A stretch of DNA of 64,000 nucleotides from Tyto alba (lineage: Eukaryota; Chordata; Aves; Strigiformes; Tytonidae), in the NCBI RefSeq assembly GCF_018691265.1, contig NW_024881283.1, positions 10,535,731-10,599,730 of the forward strand, read 5' to 3'. The translations under genes and the position numbers were made by a program. Below the pieces are notes generated by a model. That model searched no databases and had not been told where the DNA came from. It saw nothing but the letters and a program-made list of their open reading frames with translations. Positions 56,515-64,000 of this stretch are shown here, one piece after another (position 1 is the stretch's first letter; each line of letters starts with the position of its first letter).

Positions 56515-57480
56515 GCTATCCAGTCTTAAATGTGCCAATTTTTTTTCCACCAAGAAGGCAGAGCCAGGAGCTATGAGAGAAGACAGGGTCTCCAGAGATG
56601 ATCAGGTTAACTCATCCCATGTTGCCTGTTGAAATGGATTACATTCTACTGATGAGGTGAAAATAAAGCAAGCTTTCAAATGTAGTTAAAGCAACAAATC
56701 CCCTGTAGGATGCTGAAACCACATTAGAATAAACCTTTATTCCAGGTTTATCCCCGCAGCCTGCCTCCGACACTACCGCTGGGGGACATCTGCACCGCTG
56801 CTGCCCATCAGCCCCAGCCCTCCTGCCCCTCCTGCACCCCGAGCTGCTCCTGCTCCCTCGGATTTGGGCTGCAAACCGCAAAGGCGAGAGATGGTGCAGA
56901 GCTTGGAGGGGATGCGGGGCCGGGGGACGCGGGAGCAGCTGCTCCGCAAAGGCTCTGGAGGCAGGGAGCCGTGCCACCCGGCAGAGCATCCTGCAGAGCC
57001 CTTCCTGTCTGTGAAAGAAAGCGGTAATGAAATTTTAATCAGAACTTCCACAAAGTGTGCAGAGCTGTAAATAAGGGCCTCGGCGTGTTGCTCCACCTAC
57101 ACCTTCATCCTCTTCTCATCTCACGCGCGATCGTCTGCAGACCCATCTCAGCGCGTTTCATGGTCTGACTTTCCCCAGGATTTTGAGCCTCCCAATTTAC
57201 GCTCCTTTGAAGCAAGAGACCTGCTCAATCTCTAATTTATATTTTTTAATCAGGGCACCAAAGTGTGAGAGAGCTCAAGGGAAACATGTCCCTTTTAAAA
57301 ACAAAGTTATTGCTTTAATAAACATGGGGGGAAGGCAGTAATGGACTAGGGAGCTTCCCCTGGTTAAAAATTTAGTAATCAAGCCCTGCTCTTAATGAAA
57401 CTGAAGATTAGTCCTACGGAACAGAAGCTTGTTTCTTGGCAAGGCAATAACGACTGGTGATGTGAGTGTGGGGAAATGCA
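56515..57480. other. Mixed unique sequence
   Basis: A GC-rich patch lies at about 56,750-57,000. The rest is AT-rich and unique. No gene was recognised. Confidence 0.3.
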
Positions 57481-58290
57481 AATGGCACAGCGAAGTCCCG
57501 CCGGCGGGGAGGTTTCTCGCCTGCTGGAAGCGGTTTGGGTCCCTCGATAAGACAGTTCGGGCGCCGGCTGCCCCGGGAGCGGCCCGATCCTGCCCCAGCT
57601 GGCTCTGGTCCTGGTGACCGGTCTGCAGTGACGGCACGGCGCTTGGCTCCTCAGAGCACTTTGTCATCACCAACTCATTAATCAGCTGTTACGCAAAACG
57701 TAACGGCAAGCCCCATAATTACGGCAGGCAGCCCGAGCTGTCACACCGCGCGGGCTCTTGGGGACGCTGCTCTCGTCCTGCCGCTGGGTACGTGCTAACG
57801 CTGCTCTCTGGGCTTATCCCTGCAGCTCCCCATCGAGAGGGAGAACAGCCTCCTGCACAGCCGGGTTTCGAGGTGGGACTGGCATTAAATTATTCATTAT
57901 GTTCTCTCCCTGGGTTTCTAGCTTTGCAGCAATGTGGTAATTTCAAGTTGGCTTCGGGCGGATGGCTGGAGCGCGGTGCCGGCGGTGGGGGGGCAAGCTG
58001 GAGACACTTGGGTTATCAAAGGCTGCCGGGGATGCATTTCAAAGCCACCAAACACCCACTTTGGAAGGAGGATTGATAGAGAAGGCCCCGCCGGTCCCGC
58101 AGTCAGAGCCTCATAAAAGAGAGGTTCAGCAAAGCTCACCCATTTTCTCAATAACAATGTAAAGTTATAGCACAAAGCCGGTTCCTGAAATTATAGAGGC
58201 ATTTGCTTAATCCTGATCTACTCACTGTAATTTAATTTGAAAATAACTTTAAAGCTTCGTTTACTCCATGTTTTCCTTTGGTGCTTGGTT
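57481..58290. other. Mixed unique sequence
   Basis: GC-rich patches (about 57,490-57,610 and 57,960-57,990) lie in otherwise mixed DNA. No gene was recognised. Confidence 0.3.
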
Positions 58291-58619
58291 GGAGCAGGTC
58301 TCTTGCATCGAGACACCGGCTGCTGCAGCGTGGCAGCGCGGTGGGACGGGGACGTCGCTCCGGCCCGTTTCCCGCTGCCGGCAGCTCTCCCTGGCCCCGG
58401 GTGCCGTGCCCGGGCTGCCTGGGGTGGGTGAAGGGTGGCAGCGCCCGCGGCTGCCCGGGCTGCGCTGCCCACCACCCCGGCCCAGCACACCGAGCGGGGG
58501 GTGCCGCGGGGGGCACGGGGCGAGCGGGGCACGGGGCCGTTTGCAGGCACTGGCCGAGATTCTGCCCGGGGCACAGCCCTCGTCTCCTCTGATGCGGGTG
58601 CATCCTTCCAAAGGAAGAG
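58291..58619. other. CpG-rich block upstream of the TCC tract
   Basis: This is a CpG-dense stretch directly to the left of the TCC/TCG array. Frames are open on both strands. No gene was recognised. Confidence 0.35.
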
Positions 58620-58796
58620 TCCTCCTCCTCCTCCTCCTCCTCGTCCTCCTCGTCCTCCTCCTCGTCCTCCTCATCCTCGTCCTCGTCCTCATCCTCGTCC
58701 TCGTCCTCGTCCTCATCCTCGTCCTCATCCTCATCCTCGTCCTCGTCCTCCTCCTCCTCCTCCTCCTCCTCCTCCTCCTCCTCCTCCTCCTCCTCT
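58620..58796. repeat. TCC/TCG/TCA trinucleotide tract, about 177 bp
   Basis: This is a pyrimidine-rich array of about 59 triplets, TCC with interspersed TCG and TCA. Read on the minus strand in one frame it would encode an acidic Glu/Asp run; the other frames give Arg-rich or Leu/Pro-rich peptides. It ends in TCTGCAG at 58,794-58,800, so it could serve as the pyrimidine tract of a splice acceptor. No exon could be confirmed. Confidence 0.95.
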
Positions 58797-59127
58797 GCAG
58801 CAGTACTGGTTTTCAGAGTTGGTTTGTGGGAGCAGTGGGATTATCGAGCCGCGGGCAGCCTGGGCACCCACAGCCAGTGCCACCAAGGTGATGGCAGCCC
58901 CAGGGGACAACGCCTGTGTCCCCTGGGCCTTTCGGGGTGCTGGTGGGAGAGCCCAGTGCTCCACCGGTGCCCCGGGGGTCCTGCCCCGCTCAAAGCAGAT
59001 TCCGAGCTGGCGGCTGTTTCACCGGGGTGTTACGGCACGGGGCCGCATCGCTCCCGGCAAAGCCGGCGGCCCCGGCGGCGCTCAGCCCCCTCCCCGGCAG
59101 CGGGAGACGTCGGCGCGGCCGGCCTGC
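58797..59127. other. Mixed to GC-rich sequence after the TCC tract
   Basis: This is GC-richer with overlapping open frames, continuing the CpG-rich character. No gene was recognised. Confidence 0.3.
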
Positions 59128-59155
59128 ACACAGACAGACAGACAGACAGACAGAC
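59128..59155. repeat. (GACA)n microsatellite
   Basis: A short tract of GACA repeats ends in GACT. Similar short GACA tracts lie at 14,773-14,789 and 63,388-63,404. Confidence 0.85.
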
Positions 59156-60180
59156 TTCCCGAGAGGACTTTACTTGCTGCCATTCGCCTTTCGGGCATGA
59201 TGGATTGCTCTGTCTTTTCCCAGTTGGAACAGAAGTTTTCAGAGAAGGGTTTTCAGTGGCGTCTGAGTGTAACCTTGGGGGATTTTAAAGTTGTGCTTTT
59301 ATTTTCCTTTCTCTTGCTATTGGAATAAGTTCAAGAGGAAAATATAAAACATGGTGGGAAGCCTTTCATAGCTTGGCTTTCTCGAATGGTGCCCTGTAAC
59401 TTGGAGAAACAATAGGGACTTGCAAAATGCAACAATTTCCATCATGAGTGTGAAGGGCGAGGTGCACTGAGATCCTGGTTTCTGGGGTTTAAATTGATTT
59501 ACAGCATATTCATAGCAGCTGTCCTGCTCCTCGCTGCCCTTCTTTCTCTTTTGTGCTCACGGATGTATGTGCTGGAGATCGCTGCTGTCTTTCTTGATTT
59601 TTAATTATAGACTAATCTGCTCCCCACACACACAGACCAGCCCTCACACCCTGGCCCTGCAGCACAGCTTCTCCCGTTCCGCCGAGCCACTTGTGCGTCC
59701 AGTGAAAGTCCTCGGGGCCAGGGCGCTCAGTCAGGCTGGGGGGGGAGCAAAGGGGCTTCTCAGCCGCCCTCCCTCCCCCTTCCCCTCCCCTCCCTGTGCT
59801 GGCCGGGACCATACGGGACCTGGACTTTGGTGGCTTTAGTGGCAGGGCACTGCTGCTCTCGGCGCCAGGTCAGGCACGACACGAGCCTCGCTCTACTTTT
59901 CTGCCCACCCCTTTCCCCGCAGACGCGTGCCCCTGCTCCCGCAGCCTTTGCTGGATCCGTTCAGCCGCCCTCGATTTTTGGAAGCAGCTCCCCTACACCC
60001 GTCTCTGAGCCTCACCCTCCGGCCGCACGTGAGCACAAATCCCTGCCTGTCCCCACCGCCGCGCCCCCGAGCCCGGCGAGCTCTGCTGCTCCCCCTCAGC
60101 TCTCACGGCCCATTTCTGAACGCGCCTGTGTCCTGTCTAACTTTGATCTAGGTAATGACTCTGAACTCTCGTTAAATCTC
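59156..60180. other. AT-rich then GC-richer sequence
   Basis: This is AT-rich to about 59,660, then GC-richer with overlapping frames to about 60,120. No gene was recognised. Confidence 0.3.
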
Positions 60181-61393
60181 ATTTCGTGTTGTGCCTTTCA
60201 TGGTTCCTTGTCATCTTGTTTATTCTGCTGCACACTTTGAAGTAACTAAGCTGTACGTGCTGCACGTTGTACCTCGCTGCATAGTGGGCTGCAGCGCTGT
60301 GGATTAGCATCATTATTTTTTAAGAGCACATTTGCAGAACTATAGTAAGTCTGTCTGAGAACAAAGGAGCCCTGAAACACCCTGAGAAGTGCAAAGGCAG
60401 CGGTGGGAGCCGGGGGCAGCGGAGCCTCGGCTCAGGGGATGCCGCAGCCTGCTCTGCTCGATGCAGCCCCGGTGACCCGGCTGTGCCAAAGCTAGCGCCT
60501 GGCACATGGGCTTTGAAAGCCAGCAAGAATACCTTCCTGGAAACGGAACCAGTGAGACCAGCATCCTTCATTGCTCCCGTTTCTCTTTGTTCTCAGGTTA
60601 GCTAATTAAGCCGTCGGGTCGCTAGGAACAGGCTCGTTTCATGCAATAGGAGTGCGACTGCCCCTTTATTCTCCTTTTCAGCTTCTCACTCCTCTGTTCA
60701 TATTTAAGGGCGTGATTCGCTGTCATGTCTTGCTTGGCAGCATGTCAGGAGCCTGTGCCAGGCAAAGTGGGAAGTGAGACTAAAGGATTTCCTTTGCACA
60801 TTCACTTCTATTTAAAATAGTCTTGGTATTCACCAGATTGTTTTGCATTTGCCCTTGAAAATGTTCCCCGGGCAGAGATCTCTCACCCACCTCTGCCCAC
60901 CCAGCCGGCATCTCCCCGAGACTGGACACGAGCTCTGACTGCTCTCTGCGCAGCTCCAGCTCTGTGTTCAAGTAGCAGGTGAAAACCCAACAGCAGCATC
61001 CCATGGAGTGCACACAACAATGAGACGAGTGAAGTAGGAAGGGGGGTTTTTGCAAGACAAGTTAGTATAAAAGGCATTTATTCATTCCTTATAGTTCATT
61101 ACAGGTGAAATGAGGCTTTTCTGCTCAGAGTTCAGATGCTTGGGATTCTTTCTAAAACTGCTACAAGCTCTTCCATCTAATTTTGGCAAGGAGATATATT
61201 CATATTGCTCCTGCTGTGCTTTGTTGTGTCCCAAAAGGCTGACAATCTGCCTTCAGAAATTGCAGGCAAAATGCTAGTAAACCCAAATAAAAAGATAGTT
61301 ATTGTAAGGCAGGCACCCTCACCACAGACCCCGTGTAGGTGAGCCATCCCCACGCCGTCCTGCAGTGCCGAATGGTGCCGGCACACGGACCCT
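60181..61393. other. Mixed unique sequence upstream of the purine array
   Basis: This is AT-rich and GC-richer unique DNA with no recognised repeat or gene. Confidence 0.3.
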
Positions 61394-61802
61394 GGGGATG
61401 GGGAAGGAATGGGAAGGGAGGGGAAAGGATGGGGACGGGATGGGAAAGGACGGGGAAAGGACAGGGAGAAATGGGGAAGGGACGGGGAAAGGATGGGAGG
61501 GGATGGGGAAGGGGAGGGATGGGAAGGGAAGGGGAAAGGACGGGAAGGGATGGGAAGGGATGGGAAAGGATGGGAGGGATGGGAAGGGATGGGAAAGGAC
61601 GGGGAGGGATGGGAAGGGAGGGGAAGGAGGAAGGATGGGAAGAGAAGGGAAAGGATGGGAAGGGATGGGAAGGGATGAGGAAGGGAAGGGATGGGAAGAG
61701 AAGGGATGGGAAGGGGTGGTGAAGGACAGGAAGGGATGGGAAGGGACGGGGAAGGGACAGGAAGAAATGGAGAAGGGAGGGGAAGGGAAGGGGAAGGGAA
61801 GG
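61394..61802 (+). repeat. GGGAA/GGGAT-type purine-rich array, about 410 bp
   Basis: This is a nearly pure-purine plus strand built from GGGAA, GGGAT, GGGGA and GGACGGGG-type pieces, with occasional C and T. It lacks the strict five-base spacing of the array at 20,833-21,266 but has comparable G-runs. Frames on both strands are open for up to 299 codons. The array is homopurine-homopyrimidine (possible triplex) and G-rich (possible G-quadruplex). Not coding. Confidence 0.95.
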
Positions 61803-62100
61803 CCATAGGCGCTGAAGCGGCCGCGCCATGCTCCACTGGCTGCCGAGGGGCAGAGCAGGCTGCAGACAGCCCGGCCGCCCCGCGTCCCCCCCGTACACCC
61901 ACTCCCCCCGTGGGCTCTCCCCCACGCTCACGGGCAGTTTCTGCCAGGCTGCCCCGGTCTCGGGGCGCAGCACGGGGGGTGATGCTGCGCTGGCCGGGGA
62001 CCGGCGCTGCCCGGTGCCACCGTTCGGGCCAGCTCTGCTGGGCGGCCACGTGCCCATCTGGCATCTGTGCTGCCAAACGTCCCGCTGATGTTTTGTGCTC
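61803..62100. other. CpG-rich block adjoining the purine array
   Basis: This CpG-dense sequence directly follows the array, as with the arrays near 12 kb and 21 kb. Frames are open on both strands with no recognised product. Confidence 0.4.
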
Positions 62101-62560
62101 GCTGCTATGGCGCTCTGCTTGGATGCATTTGCACTATATATATATATATATTAGTCCTGCTTTAAGCAGTTTAATGAATCCAGGCCTTTAGGGACAATTA
62201 ACAGTGTATTAATACTGCATCTGAAAAATTAAGGGAATAGTCAAGCAAATTTCTTTTTATTGACTTTTAGTGAGCCATTTAATCCAAACATCTCGTTAAC
62301 TGCAATATAACTATACTATATAATGGGTTTTGCAATAAGAACAATTAGCTTTGCAATTAGCATAAGAGTGAGCGCTCTGCAACTGCCTGCAATTGGCAAT
62401 GGGCCTATTAAAAACGTGTCCTGTGGAGAAAAAATAATAGCGTTTCAGATGGGTAGATTGAAACCGTTTGACTTTAAGCACCAATAATATTTCTTCTATT
62501 GATCTGATGTCCCAGATGATCTAGGGGCGGGGAGGGAAGGTTAGCTGCTCAGGGCCAGCT
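62101..62560. promoter_or_regulatory. Homeodomain-motif-rich AT block (putative enhancer)
   Basis: After a (TA)8-like tract (about 62,134-62,152), the stretch 62,290-62,430 contains two CAATTAGC motifs 12 bases apart (62,342-62,349 and 62,354-62,361) and several GCAATTGGCAATGG-like strings. It is unique with stops in all frames. An enhancer role is inferred from motif density. Confidence 0.25.
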
Positions 62561-62830
62561 TATTTCTCCTCTGTCATTGGCACGGCGTCGATCAGCTTGA
62601 TTTGCAGGGCAAAGCGTGGAGTCCCGCAGTAATTAGCCCATCCCGTTAATGCCCCGCGGCGGTTCGCCCGGGCCGGCACACGGCAGCAGCCCCGGCGCGG
62701 GGATGGAGCCCCCGCTCGCCCCGGGGGTGCTCGGGGGGGCTGCGGCCGGCCGAGGGCGCGGGCAGGCGTGGCTGCTGTGTCGAAGGGGCGAGGGTCCCCG
62801 CGGCTGCCCTCGAGCCCGTTTCTGGGAGAA
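62561..62830. other. CpG-rich block
   Basis: This is CpG-dense from about 62,640, with open frames on both strands of 63-106 codons. No gene was recognised. Confidence 0.35.
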
Positions 62831-63390
62831 TATTCACCTGGGATTGTGCTGAAGCACGGGACGAGGTGGCTGTCCATCACGCGGGTGAGGATAACCTCCT
62901 CTGCCTGGAGCTTCTCTTGCTTAGAAAACTGAAGACAACAAGGTTTGACATCTCAGGCTATTGAATAAATAATAAGCATCAAAAATGTCAGCATTTAGGT
63001 TTTATTTAAATCTCCTAGCCAACAACACTAACTTAAACTTTATGATGCACCATTACAGCCTCTGAGAGCATTCTGCCTGCCAAACAATATGTTCCATGAA
63101 AACTGATATAATCTGCTTGTTATCTGCAGCACCGCCTTGTAGTGGTGCTTTATTGATTTTCTGCACAATCACAGTAAAAAGTCTCTTTTTTCTCCTCTGG
63201 TATCTTTTATGATTCTGGAGGATTTGCTTCCGCTCATCTGTCATTTTTCACCCACTCGTATCTTGGCTGTTTTATAATGGTTAAAAAAAAAAACAAAACA
63301 ACAACTTGCTATCGATTTGCTCAACCACATTAACAAACAGAAAGCTGACACAGAGTAGAGACCGTGATAACCACCACAAGCTACGTGGAC
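62831..63390. other. AT-rich unique sequence
   Basis: This is unique AT-rich DNA. A 63-codon minus-strand frame (63,053-63,244), Lys/Arg-rich at its start and with A at -3, is noted but not supported by homology. Confidence 0.3.
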
Positions 63391-64000
63391 AGACAGACAG
63401 ACAGATGGCTGGCCTTGTGGTGGGGTGCTCGCAGCAGCTCTGCCGGGCAATCCCGGGGGGCGAAGGGACCCCAAGCACCTTCTCAGTTGCCAGGACCCAC
63501 ACAAAGCGATGTTTCCCAACAGGTCTCTGAAAGACATGCTGGGGCTGCCACCGCCTCCTGCACGGCCGTTCATAGCTCCAGTGGTGGAAATGGAGGAGCA
63601 GAAACCAGTTTCAACATTTTTACTGCCGGTGTAATTAAAACCTAAGAGTCCTAGTTGGCGATAGAAGTAATTCCTCCCTGGCAATTGATTGACGTTGGAG
63701 TAACGCGGTGGTGACCACGGGCCAGAGGGGGGTGGAAAGCAAGGGCGAACCGACGGGCTCTCCACACCTTGCTCCCTCCTGAACTGGCCACACGGACAGG
63801 GCAGTGCCAGAGCCCCCCCGGCTCTGCTGAGCCCATCCTGACACCTCGGGAACAGCAACAGCCCCAGAAACTACGTGGCTGAGGCAGAGGGGAAATCAAA
63901 GCGACGCAGGGACGCCGACACCCTCCGAGGAGCCCAGAGCTGCCCCTCTCTGCTCGCCCGGCGGCAGCTCGGCTGCCCCCCAGCCCTCGCTGCTGTCCCC
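63391..64000. other. Mixed to GC-rich sequence to the end of the window
   Basis: This starts at a (GACA)n tract and becomes GC-richer with overlapping frames. No gene was recognised. It is cut by the window edge. Confidence 0.3.

Noticed and set aside
61177..62191. Minus-strand frames of up to 299 codons and plus frames of up to 166 codons
   Set aside because: They are translations of the purine-rich array and CpG-rich flank.
63053..63244. 63-codon basic minus-strand frame
   Set aside because: Short, no homology recognised, and no transcript signals. Noted only.
1..64000. CRISPR array, operon or bacterial-type system
   Set aside because: The tandem repeats are contiguous with no unique spacers, and the CR1 elements and CpG-rich mosaic place the DNA in a bird nuclear genome.

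Overview
This window looks like nuclear DNA from a bird. The clearest sign is a roughly 1 kb CR1 retrotransposon (about 15,770-16,750) and a second, very short CR1 tail (about 56,455-56,514). Both end in the avian-type tail resembling ATTCTATGATT. Further signs are the scarcity of other interspersed repeats, the many GC-rich minisatellites, and the sharp alternation of CpG-rich and AT-rich blocks. No Alu-like or L1-like sequence was recognised. The species and locus could not be identified from sequence alone.

No protein-coding gene can be supported. The long open frames lie in tandem repeats (29 bp, 21/22 bp, 24 bp, GGGAC/GGGAT, GGGAA and TCC arrays) or in CpG-rich blocks where stop codons are rare. 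They are usually open in several frames and on both strands. No recognisable domain, convincing multi-exon gene, rRNA, intact tRNA or CRISPR array was seen. Two short segments have good splice signals at both ends (43,093-43,236 and 35,273-35,315) and could be exons of a non-coding or untranslated transcript. One CpG-rich cluster (about 48,190-51,760) is the best candidate promoter region.

Layout. 0-15 kb: about ten alternations of GC-rich and AT-rich blocks, a 24-copy 29-bp GATC-rich minisatellite (5,590-6,290), a possible LTR-like relic (7,930-8,500), an 18-copy 21/22-bp minisatellite (11,992-12,379) and a homeodomain-motif-rich block (12,690-13,255). 15-30 kb: the CR1, a G-rich pentamer array (20,833-21,266), AT-rich blocks and a 20-bp perfect palindrome (24,973-24,992). 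30-48 kb: a long AT-rich block (29,790-31,280), several small minisatellites, a possible tRNA-derived SINE relic, the two exon candidates and a 21-bp palindrome. 48-64 kb: the CpG cluster, a triplicated 22-mer containing an exact kappa-B site, a long unique block at 55,870-56,100, a TCC/TCG tract, a purine-rich array (61,394-61,802) and a second homeodomain-motif-rich block (62,200-62,560).

My working interpretation is a non-coding regulatory landscape or gene desert, in which AT-rich blocks resembling developmental enhancers sit among CpG-rich blocks and minisatellites. This is inference. It depends on cross-species alignment and transcript data that I could not consult.
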